A stretch of DNA of 64,000 nucleotides from Seonamhaeicola sp. (GTDB lineage Bacteria; Bacteroidota; Bacteroidia; Flavobacteriales; Flavobacteriaceae). The stretch is taken from the NCBI RefSeq assembly GCF_028281565.1, contig NZ_JANQJQ010000018.1:124001-188000 (forward strand), given 5' to 3'. This document shows positions 9,101-16,018 of the stretch, in pieces. How positions within the stretch are numbered: the stretch's first letter is position 1; each line of letters opens with the position of its first letter. The notes beneath the pieces were generated by a model. The model saw only the letters and a list, made by a program, of their open reading frames with translations, searched no databases and was not told the DNA's origin. A program made the translations under genes and the position numbers.

Positions 9101-10420
9101 TAATGAAATATACCCCAGCTGTGAATTCAAATCGTATTCCTGTGGTGTCAGCTTTCTGGCGTTTTCCAATTTAGCATAGTCAAATCCTTCATTAGCCACA
9201 TTAGAAAGCGTACCAAAACCTTGTTGGGCTGTTGAAATATCTCTTATGGCTTCCGTAAGAATAGAACCTGAGCCAATGGTTGTGGGGTCTAAATTATTAT
9301 TACCATTATCAGGAAAAGCTCCCGGCACCCCCACAGGATTTCCAAACACCTCGGCCTCAGCCAGGTCTTGTATGGCTACAATATTTCTAACATTTTCTGT
9401 TCTGTTGCTTCGGTTGGTAATCCAAACTTCAATTCTTGTGATTTGTAACCCTTTATTATCTATAAAAGGATAATTCCTTAAGGATCTATCATAAGTATCT
9501 TTAAAATACTGGGCTAAATAAAAGTGCCTGTTTTCATCATAATCTCTAATGAACAGTTCAAATTCCTCCACCGTTCCTCCACCCTGTGCCACAACGGTGT
9601 TTGCCTGTGATTTCTGTTCCGAAAACACCCCGGTAACCGTTGTTCTTCCAAACTGAAGCTGCGCTTTAACACCAAATAAACTTTGTGCTCCCGTGATTAA
9701 CGCGCTGTTTAATGGCATATTGACATTACCAACTTCTATTTTTTGAATGATATCATCTTCGGTTGGCGTAAAATCCAGCTTAATAAGGTTTTGAAAATCA
9801 AAAGACGCCTGGGTGTCATAATTCGCGTTAACCTGAAGTCTTGTACCTACTTTCCCTTGCAAACTCAAATTGATTCTCTGGTCAAAATCAAAAGTGAAGT
9901 TACTTCTGTTTCTGGGCGAAAAAGAGGGGTTATCCTGTCTTGAAAACAGGATTCCCAGATCCATTTCTACGGAACCTTGCGGAACCACTTCAATAGTGTT
10001 CCCTCCAAAAATAGTTTCAAACAAACCGGATTTTACATAAAACTCCGGCAATAAATTTTTCTGCCCGTCTTCGCCTCCTTTTCTACCATCAAAAGCATCA
10101 ATTTTTTCTTTGTAATAGGCCTTAATGTTTTCCCTTGCTACAAGCTCGTAATACTCTTTGGGTGTTAAGATAATTGGATATTTAATATTGAAGCTTCCAA
10201 TTTTTTCGGTATAAATATATCGGTTAGTTACGGGGTCATAAGTGTATTTAGACTCAACACTATTGGGATCAGGGGACTTTATGGTTCCTTTGTTAAAGCC
10301 TGTTTTAACAGAATCCTGAGGTGTTTGTTGTGACCAGGCAAACACTGAATAGAATAGCACTAAAACTAAGAAAGTATATTGTTTAACTGACTTATAAAAT
10401 TTGAGGTTAGTTCTGTTCAA
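3200..10420 (-). CDS. sprA: SprA, type IX secretion system outer-membrane translocon
   Basis: A 2406-residue outer-membrane protein, the usual size for SprA (Sov in Porphyromonas). SprA forms the very large beta-barrel through which T9SS substrates, including gliding adhesins and secreted enzymes, cross the outer membrane. The N-terminus is basic with a hydrophobic core (FLVLVLFYSVFAWSQ) and cleavage after SQ. The body is rich in alternating aromatic/polar beta-strands and Asn/Asp loops, and it ends in FNFGN-like aromatic residues (YNFGN), as expected of a BAM substrate. A basic stretch RRARRRTT lies about three quarters of the way along. It starts 6 nt after the ruvA stop and is probably cotranscribed with ruvA. 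T9SS core genes gldKLMN are not in the window; candidate substrate and partner genes are at 20639-28221. Confidence 0.97.
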   Translation of the reverse strand: MNRTNLKFYKSVKQYTFLVLVLFYSVFAWSQQTPQDSVKTGFNKGTIKSPDPNSVESKYTYDPVTNRYIYTEKIGSFNIKYPIILTPKEYYELVARENIKAYYKEKIDAFDGRKGGEDGQKNLLPEFYVKSGLFETIFGGNTIEVVPQGSVEMDLGILFSRQDNPSFSPRNRSNFTFDFDQRINLSLQGKVGTRLQVNANYDTQASFDFQNLIKLDFTPTEDDIIQKIEVGNVNMPLNSALITGAQSLFGVKAQLQFGRTTVTGVFSEQKSQANTVVAQGGGTVEEFELFIRDYDENRHFYLAQYFKDTYDRSLRNYPFIDNKGLQITRIEVWITNRSNRTENVRNIVAIQDLAEAEVFGNPVGVPGAFPDNGNNNLDPTTIGSGSILTEAIRDISTAQQGFGTLSNVANEGFDYAKLENARKLTPQEYDLNSQLGYISLNQRLNNDEVLAVAFQYTVGGQVYQVGEFANDGVDATNVTTNGSGQVTNVVNTSLVLKLLKSSVTNVDQPVWDLMMKNIYDTGAYNLSQDDFKLNIFYNEASPLNFITPVGGSFDLDINGNPVTGATPEDDLIENVPLLRVFNLDKLNFNNDPQAKGDGFFDFYPGITVITEGGKIIFTSAEPFGEYLFNKLGGGNYDDNLSYNEDQQKYVYDILYKQTKTAALEEVEKNKFKLKGRYKSAGNDGIPLGAFNVPRGSVRVTAGGRLLVEGVDYTVNYQLGRVQILDEALKASNTPIEVSTENNAVFGQQTRRFTGLNIEHKFNEDFVLGATLLNLNERPITQKANYGTEPINNTIFGVNGNYATKVPFLTRLANKLPNIDTDAESNLSIRGEFAYLAPGAPKGTDLNGEATSYIDDFEGTQNAIDLTAQQSWFLSSRPLDLTNSPGDDNAGIQNGYGRAMLNWYTIDPIFYSTRRPGDISDNDLSNLYTSRVFINELFPDRELVQGQNTVLFTLDLAYYPQERGPYNFESTAADGIIDNPDQSWAGITRQLTSTDFEQQNVEYIDFWLQDPFQENPSNPGGKLVFNLGNISEDVIKDGKKLYENGLPADGDISLLPTTSWGTVTPQNQSLIYAFDTTGQERVNQDVGYDGYDDAEEASVFGANFGPDPANDNYSYFLDTEGDIFERYKKYNGVEGNTPDTFTDTERAANTQPDVEDINRDNTMNTIDSYFEYELDITRQNLPQSKADFDNIPSSNPLRDFLRDYKERPRAFPNGDSENVRWYLFRVPVVGSHVRAVGGISDLRSVRFVRMYLKEFSQTTVFRFGTLDLVRSDWRRYTQALDKNDPTPDDPQTDFAVSVIGTLENEGSYQRPPGIEPEQLFNNNTVVPQNEQSLVVNVCNLESEDSKAVFKNISVDMRQFKRLRMFMHAGDNEGGNLSDNDIVGFIRIGNDLNDNFYQIEIPLQVSTSTTREGLWPEANEINLPIELLGRIKSNGISDGTLTNEDPTFYDVVGNDLVPVGDPFSGYVPGQHRIGIKGNPNFGDVRSLMVGVKNATTRNDVCAEVWFNELRLSDMDNEGGWAAVVSMDTNIADFANISATGRQSTSGFGSIEQGPSQRSLEDVKQYDVVTNVQIGQLLPKKWGIQIPFNYAQSEELITPKYDQFYKDLTLESRLDAANSNEERETIKKQSEDYTKRQSINFIGVRKTRTTDKTPRFYDVENLTLNYSYNEVEHRDFEIENSVNKTVRVGANYAFNFNPVKIEPFKKSDSLFTGKYWKLLKDFNFNLLPSSFAINTDINRQFNRQKFREVDLGGGNIGIEELFRRNYTFDFQYTINYNVTDALQLNFNAANNNIVRNYFKDNDLIRGEQDETLDVWDGLFDAGDPNRQTQTLGMTYQLPLKKIPTLSFVNATYQYTGTFNWQKDSDLYGEAIGEDINTISNSNVHDINASLDMKKLYKYIGLVKKPIRRARRRTTPTGGPPGADNNNKSRPKVKNQSVTKILNAGVDILTSIKRMQFRYSENNGTFLPGYTQTPGFIGTLRPTLGFTFGSQSDIRHLAARKGWLTVFDEFNQQYTATHTKQLDVSASLEPVRDLKIDVVGNRTYYENYTENYRVNDTGGLLEYQSLTPNTFGNFNISTILIKTAFSKSDEITSETFNDFRANRLIVAERLAEQFYGTTTYARNPDDGFPLGFGKNNQKVLLPAFLAAYSGQDAGKVRTGAFRDIPIPNWDLKYSGFMKFNWFKKHFKRFSLTHGYRSAYTINQFNTNLNLNTNPDDNEAPVPGIPYNDPNQPDAGKDQSGNFKNERLFGGVNLTESFSPLVRIDFEMKNSVKILAEVAKDRMLSLSFDNNLLTEVQGNEYTLGLGYRVKDLRIRSNLAGPKKRIVSDLDMKADISVRDNKTIIRYLDLENNQVTSGQTIWSLKYTADYAFSKNLTGIFYFDYAFSEYAISTAFPQTTIRSGLTLRYNFGN

Positions 10421-10426
10421 AATCTA

Positions 10427-11008
10427 TTATAAATTTTTTAAGGCCTGTTTAATAATGGTTTCAACATTAGCGTCTGGTTGTGAAACAACAATTTTGTCCA
10501 CAACACGTTCTGCCTGTTTTTTAGTAAAACCAAGCACTTCTAAAGCAGATAACGCTTCATCTTTATTGGTATTGTCCTGTGAAACCGAAACTTCATCAAT
10601 ATCATAGATCTTCAGGATCTTATCTTTCAAATCTAAAATAACACGTTGCGCCGTTTTTGCCCCGATACCTTTGATAGACTGAATTAAGGCCACATCATTA
10701 TTGGCGATACCTTCACGTACCTGTTTAGGGGTTAAAGATGACAACATGGTACGCGCTGTGCTGGCCCCAACACCACTTACTGAAATTAATAACCTGAAAA
10801 TCTCTCGTTCCGCCATTGAAGAAAAGCCATAAAGCGTATGCGCATCTTCCCGTATTTGAAGATGGGTAAATAACTTTAAATGTTCGTTATCCGGGATTTG
10901 AGAGAATGTGTGCAATGAAATGTTAATCATATAGCCCACTCCGTTACAATCAATAACAACATGCGTTGGATTTTTTTCGGTTAGTCTCCCTTGTATGTGC
11001 GTTATCAT
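10427..11008 (-). CDS. ruvA: Holliday junction branch migration protein RuvA
   Basis: A 193-residue DNA-binding subunit of RuvAB. It binds four-way junctions as a tetramer and loads the RuvB motor. The order is an N-terminal OB-fold domain (MITHIQGRLTEKNPTHVVIDCNG start), helix-hairpin-helix motifs (VSGVGASTARTML and IKGIGAKTAQRVI), and a C-terminal RuvB-contacting domain (ALEVLGFTKKQAERVV). The length is typical. It lies between maeB (49 bp) and sprA (6 bp). ruvB is encoded separately at 14904-15926, with queG and the GIY-YIG gene between, so the two subunits are not cotranscribed. Confidence 0.97.
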   Translation of the reverse strand: MITHIQGRLTEKNPTHVVIDCNGVGYMINISLHTFSQIPDNEHLKLFTHLQIREDAHTLYGFSSMAEREIFRLLISVSGVGASTARTMLSSLTPKQVREGIANNDVALIQSIKGIGAKTAQRVILDLKDKILKIYDIDEVSVSQDNTNKDEALSALEVLGFTKKQAERVVDKIVVSQPDANVETIIKQALKNL

Positions 11009-11057
11009 TTATTGTAATTCCTTAACCGTCAAATGTACTAAAATTATTGCCACCATA

Positions 11058-13355
11058 TTACTTCTTTTTGGCATTTTCTGCTTCCCATTTTTCTTTCTGT
11101 TGTGCATCGATTACAGCAATAGCAGTCATGTTTACAATTTCATCAACACTAGCACCTAATTGCAATATGTGAACGGGTTTACGCATGCCCATCATGATAG
11201 GCCCGATAGAGTCTGCTTCATGCAGTTCTTTTAGCAATTTATAAGTAATATTTGCCGAATCCAGATTAGGAAATATCAATGCGTTTACTTTTTTACCTAC
11301 TAATTTAGAAAACGGGAATTTTTCTTTAAGCATGTCATCATTCAATGCGAAATCGGTTTGAAGTTCTCCGTCAACGTCCATATCCGGAAAATGACGATGC
11401 AAATAAGAAACCGCCTCACGAACTTTTGATGCTTTTTCATGTTCTGATGATCCAAAGTTAGAGTAACTGACCATAGCCAAAACCGGATTCATCCCGAATA
11501 GTTTTATAACCGATGATGTCATTTGAGTAATTTTAGCCAAATCTTTCGCAGTGGGATCAATATTGATAGATGTATCACTCAAAAATAATGGCCCGCGTTT
11601 CGTCATCATTAAGTTGGTGGTGGCAATTCTGGTCACACCATGCGCCATGCCAATAAGCTCTAACATAGGTTTAACAACGGTTGGATAACTACGTGAGTAT
11701 CCCGAAATTAATGCATCTGCCTCCCCCTGATCTACCATCATAGCAGCAAAGTAATTACGCTCACGCATGAGTCGCTGTGCGGAATAATAAGTAACACCTC
11801 TACGCCTGCGTTGGTCCCAATACACCTTGGCATACCTGTTTTTTCTTGGGTTTTCTTCTTCGGTTTTAGGGTCAATAATAGGAATATCAGCATCAAATTC
11901 AATGGAAGCCATAAGTTCCTTTATAGTTTCTGTTCTTCCCAGCAAAATAGGTTTTGCAATACCTTCTTCATGAGCAATTTGAGCTGCTTTTAACACATCT
12001 AACTGATCTGCTTCCGCAAACACCACACGCTTTGGGTTAAGTCTTGCCCTGTTAAGCAATAACCTTACCAGTTTGTTATCAGAACCCAGGCGCTGAAGTA
12101 AAGCATCTTTATATTTTTCCCAGTCTTTAATAGACTTTTTAGCCACACCGCTATCAATAGCTGCTTTTGCTACTGCCGGCGGCACTTCGGCTATTAATCT
12201 TGGATCAAAAGGTTTTGGTATGATATACTCTTTTCCAAATGTCAATCTGGTTTCACCATAAGCAATATTTACCTGTTCAGGCACCGGTTCTTTTGCTAAT
12301 CTTGCCAATGCTTTAACCGCTGCCATTTTCATTTCTTCGTTGATCTTGGTGGCCCTAACATCTAAAGCGCCTCTAAAAATAAATGGAAACCCCAGGACAT
12401 TATTCACCTGATTAGGATGGTCACTTCTACCGGTGGCCATGATAATATCCTTTCGGGTAGCAACCGCCAGATCATAATTGATCTCCGGATCCGGATTAGC
12501 CATAGCGAACACAATAGGGTTTTTGGCCATAGCTAACAGCATGTCCGGACTTACTATATTCGCCAACGACAAACCGATAAACACATCGGCACCCTTCATG
12601 GCTTCTTCAAGGGTGTCTATTTTTCTATGTGTGGCAAATTCGGCTTTTTCGGCGGTAAGGTTTTCTCGGTCTTTTCTAATAACACCCTTACTGTCAAGCA
12701 TAACCATATTTTCCTTTTTTGCACCACAGGCCCGATATAGCCTGGAACATGAAATGGCCGCTGCTCCGGCGCCACTGATCACAATTTTAGTCTTGTCAAT
12801 CTTTCTCTTAGTAAGTTCTATAGCATTTAATAAGGCGGCCGCCGAAATAATTGCTGTTCCATGTTGATCATCATGCATCACCGGAATATCCAGCTCTTCT
12901 TTTAAGCGTCTTTCTATTTCAAAAGCTTCGGGAGCCTTAATATCTTCAAGGTTGATCCCTCCGAAAGTTGGTGCGATATTCTTGACCGTTTCAATAAAGG
13001 CATCCACATTTTCCGTATCCACCTCAATATCAAACACATCTATACCGGCAAAGATCTTGAACAAAAGGCCTTTCCCTTCCATAACCGGTTTTGAAGCTTC
13101 CGGACCAATATTTCCCAAGCCTAAAACTGCCGTACCATTGGAAATTACAGCTACTAAATTTCCTTTTGAGGTATAGCGATAAGCCTGGTCCTTGTCTTTT
13201 TCAATTTCCAGGCATGGCGCGGCAACTCCGGGTGAATACGCTAATGACAAGTCTCTTTGACTGGCATATTTTTTAGTTGGAACTACCTTGATTTTCCCGG
13301 GTCTGGGTTTTGCATGATATATAAGGGCTTCTCGTCTTTTACTTTCTTCGCTCAT
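11058..13355 (-). CDS. maeB: NADP-dependent malic enzyme with phosphotransacetylase-like domain
   Basis: A 765-residue bipartite MaeB-type protein. Residues about 1-430 form the malic enzyme: SPGVAAPCLEIEKD, GNGTAVLGLGNIGP-type nucleotide loops, HDDQHGTAII for metal and substrate, and a Rossmann GAGAAAISC. Residues about 440-750 form a phosphate acetyltransferase-like domain (VFAEADQLDVLKAA, DALISGYSRSYP, SYSNFGSSEHEKASKV). It converts malate to pyruvate and CO2 with NADPH production; the Pta-like domain is thought to be regulatory and not catalytic. The start ATG is 5' of a repeat-bearing gap, and it leads the gene group with ruvA and sprA. A TATATTTG box at 13519-13526 could drive it. Confidence 0.96.
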   Translation of the reverse strand: MSEESKRREALIYHAKPRPGKIKVVPTKKYASQRDLSLAYSPGVAAPCLEIEKDKDQAYRYTSKGNLVAVISNGTAVLGLGNIGPEASKPVMEGKGLLFKIFAGIDVFDIEVDTENVDAFIETVKNIAPTFGGINLEDIKAPEAFEIERRLKEELDIPVMHDDQHGTAIISAAALLNAIELTKRKIDKTKIVISGAGAAAISCSRLYRACGAKKENMVMLDSKGVIRKDRENLTAEKAEFATHRKIDTLEEAMKGADVFIGLSLANIVSPDMLLAMAKNPIVFAMANPDPEINYDLAVATRKDIIMATGRSDHPNQVNNVLGFPFIFRGALDVRATKINEEMKMAAVKALARLAKEPVPEQVNIAYGETRLTFGKEYIIPKPFDPRLIAEVPPAVAKAAIDSGVAKKSIKDWEKYKDALLQRLGSDNKLVRLLLNRARLNPKRVVFAEADQLDVLKAAQIAHEEGIAKPILLGRTETIKELMASIEFDADIPIIDPKTEEENPRKNRYAKVYWDQRRRRGVTYYSAQRLMRERNYFAAMMVDQGEADALISGYSRSYPTVVKPMLELIGMAHGVTRIATTNLMMTKRGPLFLSDTSINIDPTAKDLAKITQMTSSVIKLFGMNPVLAMVSYSNFGSSEHEKASKVREAVSYLHRHFPDMDVDGELQTDFALNDDMLKEKFPFSKLVGKKVNALIFPNLDSANITYKLLKELHEADSIGPIMMGMRKPVHILQLGASVDEIVNMTAIAVIDAQQKEKWEAENAKKK

Positions 13356-13393
13356 AATGGATTATCTTTTTTTATTCTCGCCTTTACTGAACC

Positions 13394-13456
13394 CAGACTT
13401 CGATACTTCGACAAAGCTCTGCACAGGCAAGCTTAGTCTGAGAGTTTGGTACAAAC
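13394..13456. repeat. Palindromic repeat element between queG and maeB
   Basis: The element has outer arms CAGACT (13394-13399) and AGTCTG (13435-13440) around ACTTCGACAAAGCTCTGCAC, then a perfect small hairpin GTTTG-GTA-CAAAC (13444-13456), and ends near GAGAATGACAG. It shares the CTTCGACAAGCTC-like core with elements at 14517, 14870, 41047 and 46905. It would lie in the maeB leader. Confidence 0.55.
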
Positions 13457-13518
13457 ACGAGAATGACAGTTTTATATGAACTCTTTAAGCAGAAACTTAA
13501 AGAAGTTCTTTCAAACTT

Positions 13519-13526
13519 CAAATATA
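13519..13526 (-). promoter_or_regulatory. Possible -7 box upstream of maeB
   Basis: TATATTTG on the minus strand matches TAnnTTTG, but no good TTTG is found 19 nt upstream. If used, the leader of maeB would be about 155 nt and contain the palindromic element at 13394-13456. Confidence 0.3.
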
Positions 13527-13548
13527 ATAATCCTGAAAACGATAACAG

Positions 13549-14472
13549 CTAATCTTTTACAAAATCAATATTCCTTTTTAAGCCGCTAAACTTGGTACGC
13601 TTTACGGCCGATTTCTTAAATACTTTGCGAAACGTTTCTTCGGTAATTTCTTCCCAGTCTTTTTTTGACATGGATAATAATTCCGGATGTGGATTGAACA
13701 AAGGTTCCTTATGCGGTTTTGAAAACCGATTCCATGGGCATACATCCTGGCAGACATCACAGCCAAACATCCAATCGTCAAATTGGCCTTTGTATTCAGC
13801 AGGAATGTTATCTTTTAACTCAATGGTAAAATAGGAAATACATTTACTGCCGTCAACTACATAAGGTTCTACTATGGCTTGTGTTGGGCAAGCCTCTATA
13901 CAAGCCGTACAGCTACCACAATGATCGGTTGTTGGGGCATCATAATCTAATTCCAAATCCACAATCAATTCAGCTACAAAGTAAAATGATCCCACTTGTT
14001 GGGTTAATAAATTGCTATGCTTGCCTATCCATCCCAGTCCGCTTTTTGCTGCCCAGGCTTTATCAAGCACTGGAGCGGAGTCTACAAAGGCGCGTCCGTT
14101 CACCTCGCCAATTTCTTCCCGGATAAATTGTAACAGTGATTTTAATTTGTCTTTTATCACAAAATGATAATCGGTTCCGAAGGCATATTTGGAAATCTTA
14201 TAGCTGTTACTATTTTGTTCTTCCTGAGGATAATAATTTAGTAATAAGGAAATCACACTTTTTGAACCTTCTACCAGTTTTGTGGGATCTAATCGTTTAT
14301 CAAAATGGTTTTCCATATAACGCATCTCCCCATGCATGTTTTGGTTTAACCAAGTTTCCAATCGCGGTGCTTCTGCTTCTAAAAATTCCGCTTTACTTAT
14401 ACCACATGATAAAAAACCGAGGCGCTTTGCTTCGGTTTTGATAAGTTGGGTATGTTTAGTTTTTGAAGTCAT
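13549..14472 (-). CDS. queG: Epoxyqueuosine reductase
   Basis: A 307-residue cytosolic enzyme that reduces epoxyqueuosine to queuosine in the wobble position of GUN tRNAs, using cobalamin and two [4Fe-4S] clusters. The N-terminal cobalamin-binding reductase domain has [20 protein letters not shown] and KHSNLL. The C-terminal ferredoxin part has [12 protein letters not shown] and [11 protein letters not shown], the two cluster motifs with all eight cysteines. It is shorter than the E. coli protein, as is common in Bacteroidota, where the extra C-terminal repeats are missing. Other queuosine genes are not nearby. It lies downstream of the GIY-YIG gene on the same strand, with one arm of an inverted repeat in the gap. 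Confidence 0.96.
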   Translation of the reverse strand: MTSKTKHTQLIKTEAKRLGFLSCGISKAEFLEAEAPRLETWLNQNMHGEMRYMENHFDKRLDPTKLVEGSKSVISLLLNYYPQEEQNSNSYKISKYAFGTDYHFVIKDKLKSLLQFIREEIGEVNGRAFVDSAPVLDKAWAAKSGLGWIGKHSNLLTQQVGSFYFVAELIVDLELDYDAPTTDHCGSCTACIEACPTQAIVEPYVVDGSKCISYFTIELKDNIPAEYKGQFDDWMFGCDVCQDVCPWNRFSKPHKEPLFNPHPELLSMSKKDWEEITEETFRKVFKKSAVKRTKFSGLKRNIDFVKD

Positions 14473-14510
14473 GATTATGAGACCAAGCCAAAATTGAAAT
14501 ATGTAACGAT

Positions 14511-14532
14511 GTCACACTGAGCGCAGTCGAAG
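14511..14532. repeat. Left arm of inverted repeat enclosing the GIY-YIG gene
   Basis: A 22-nt arm containing CTGAGCGCAGTCGAAG (14517-14532). Its inverted partner is at 14870-14891; the 16-nt core is identical and the whole 22 nt differ at two positions. The arm ends 7 nt from the stop codon of the GIY-YIG gene. It is also weakly self-palindromic (CACTGAG...AAGTG at 14515-14534). Confidence 0.85.
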
Positions 14533-14539
14533 TGCTAAT

Positions 14540-14851
14540 TTAGCTATTATATTTATAGTGTGTAGCATTTCTGCATTCTGACAGTATTTTAAGCATATCG
14601 TAATCACCATTTATTAAAGCTTGTTTCTTAGCTCGAGTCCAACCCTTAATTTTCTTTTCAAAATAAATTGCCTGAAGTACATCATTAAATTCCTGATAAA
14701 ACTCTAAGGATAAAGGTCTTCGCTTAAAAGTATACGCGTCTTTTTTATAACCTGCCTGATGTTCTTCAATCCTTTTGCTTAAATCGTTGGTTATTCCAAC
14801 ATAAAAAGACTCGTCAGAACACTTGAGTATATAAATGTAGTAGATATACAT
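14540..14851 (-). CDS. Small GIY-YIG nuclease family protein
   Basis: A 103-residue single-domain protein of the GIY-YIG fold (UPF0213/YhbQ-like size). The opening YIYYIYILKC and YVGITNDLSKRIEEHQ give the two conserved tyrosines, the glycine and the arginine, and FEKKIKGW supplies the conserved Glu of the active site. GIY-YIG domains cut DNA; short stand-alone members have no settled role. What is unusual is the setting: the gene is enclosed by a perfect 16-bp inverted repeat 7 nt after its stop and 18 nt before its start, forming a compact unit of 381 bp (14511-14891). Short GIY-YIG genes are known to occur in many copies in flavobacteria. A mobile, repeat-linked nuclease is my inference. 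Confidence 0.9.
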   Translation of the reverse strand: MYIYYIYILKCSDESFYVGITNDLSKRIEEHQAGYKKDAYTFKRRPLSLEFYQEFNDVLQAIYFEKKIKGWTRAKKQALINGDYDMLKILSECRNATHYKYNS

Positions 14852-14869
14852 ATTGATATTATAATTGGG

Positions 14870-14891
14870 CTTCGACTGCGCTCAGCCTGAC
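14870..14891. repeat. Right arm of inverted repeat enclosing the GIY-YIG gene
   Basis: The arm contains CTTCGACTGCGCTCAG (14870-14885), the exact reverse complement of the core at 14517-14532. It begins 18 nt before the GIY-YIG start codon and 12 nt after the ruvB stop. No clear target-site duplication is visible outside the two arms. Confidence 0.85.
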
Positions 14892-14903
14892 ATAAGGAAT
14901 AGG

Positions 14904-15926
14904 TCAAAACAAGCCACCCTGAATATTGCCTTTTATTTTACCCAAATGTTTATAAGCCAATTCTGTAACTTCACGTCCGCGTGGTGTGCGCATAATAAAG
15001 CCTTGTTGGATTAAAAAAGGCTCGTAAACCTCTTCAATGGTCTCAGGGCTTTCACTGACAGCTGTGGCAATCGTAGTGATACCAACAGGGCCTCCTTTGA
15101 ATTTATCTATAATGGTCGATAATATTTTGTTATCCATATCGTCTAATCCGTGTGCATCAACATTCAATGCTTCCAGTGCGAATTTTGCTATTTTAATATC
15201 AATGTTCCCATTCCCTTTTATTTGGGCAAAATCACGTACACGACGCAACAAGGCGTTGGCAATGCGAGGTGTTCCCCTGCTTCGTCCTGCAATTTCAATA
15301 GCTGCTTCCATGGAAATTGGCACATCTAAAATAGAAGCACTACGCTGGATGATGGTAGTCAATAAATCGGTTTTATAATATTCCAACCTGCTTTGAATGC
15401 CAAAACGCGCACGCATTGGCGAGGTTAATAACCCCGAGCGTGTAGTTGCTCCAACAAGTGTAAAAGGATTTAAATTAATTTGAACCGTGCGGGCATTGGG
15501 ACCAGACTCAATCATGATGTCGATCTTATAATCCTCCATGGCAGAATACAAATACTCCTCCACAATGGGACTTAACCGATGGATCTCATCAATAAACAAT
15601 ACATCACGCTCTTCTAAGTTAGTAAGTAACCCTGCCAAGTCTCCGGGTTTATCTAATACCGGTCCTGATGTAACCTTTATACCTACACTTAATTCATTGG
15701 CCAGAATATGTGCCAGGGTAGTTTTTCCTAATCCCGGTGGGCCATGAAACAAGGTATGGTCTAAGGCTTCGCTACGCAGATTGGCTGCCTGAACAAACAC
15801 CTGAAGGTTTTCCAGTACCTGATCCTGACCTGTAAAATCATCAAAAGCTAAGGGCCTTAACTTTTTTTCTACGTCTAATTCTTCAGGAGAATAGTTTTCG
15901 CTGGATGGGTTTAGGTTTTCGTTCAT
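14904..15926 (-). CDS. ruvB: Holliday junction branch migration ATPase RuvB
   Basis: A 340-residue AAA+ motor that, with RuvA, drives branch migration. Walker A is GPPGLGKT (residues 62-69), Walker B FIDEIH (111-116), followed by the sensor-1 region LVGATTRSG and arginine finger region RARFG; the C-terminal winged helix ends with the typical RGREVT. I chose the ATG at 15926. A longer frame opens at 15971, but its extra residues read CHSERSEES, the well-known translation of an intergenic repeat, so this part is untranslated leader. A TATATTTG box at 15973-15980 would start the transcript just before that repeat. Confidence 0.96.
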   Translation of the reverse strand: MNENLNPSSENYSPEELDVEKKLRPLAFDDFTGQDQVLENLQVFVQAANLRSEALDHTLFHGPPGLGKTTLAHILANELSVGIKVTSGPVLDKPGDLAGLLTNLEERDVLFIDEIHRLSPIVEEYLYSAMEDYKIDIMIESGPNARTVQINLNPFTLVGATTRSGLLTSPMRARFGIQSRLEYYKTDLLTTIIQRSASILDVPISMEAAIEIAGRSRGTPRIANALLRRVRDFAQIKGNGNIDIKIAKFALEALNVDAHGLDDMDNKILSTIIDKFKGGPVGITTIATAVSESPETIEEVYEPFLIQQGFIMRTPRGREVTELAYKHLGKIKGNIQGGLF

Positions 15927-15965
15927 AAGAGATTCTTCACTACGTTCAGAATGACAAAAAATTCT
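15927..15965. repeat. Intergenic repeat in the ruvB leader
   Basis: On the minus strand this reads TCATTCTGAACG followed by TAGTGAAGAATCTCTTA, a dispersed repeat common in Bacteroidota. It directly precedes the ruvB start codon and so probably provides the ribosome-binding region. Translated in frame with ruvB it gives the artefactual peptide CHSERSEES. Confidence 0.75.
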
Positions 15966-15972
15966 ATACAAG

Positions 15973-15980
15973 CAAATATA
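15973..15980 (-). promoter_or_regulatory. Probable ruvB promoter (-7 box)
   Basis: TATATTTG matches TAnnTTTG. TTTC or GTTT occurs 16-17 nt upstream, inside the terminator hairpin of the preceding gene (15985-16014), so promoter and terminator overlap. Confidence 0.5.
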
Positions 15981-15984
15981 AAGA

Positions 15985-16014
15985 AAAAGCCTTTCCGAAA
16001 CAGAAAGGCCTTTT
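15985..16014 (-). terminator. Intrinsic terminator after the ABC transporter operon
   Basis: AAAAGCCTTTC and GAAAGGCCTTTT form a hairpin around CGAAACA, with T-runs on both strands. It begins 4 nt past the stop of the permease-peptidase gene and separates it from ruvB. Confidence 0.85.
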
Positions 16015-16018
16015 GATA

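Noticed and set aside
14511-14891. Insertion sequence with terminal inverted repeats
   Set aside because: There is no transposase and no target-site duplication; the enclosed gene is a GIY-YIG nuclease, so it is described as a repeat-linked nuclease unit and not as an IS.
15927-15971. N-terminal extension of RuvB by 15 residues
   Set aside because: The residues spell the translation of a dispersed repeat (CHSERSEES), and known RuvB proteins align from the ATG at 15926.
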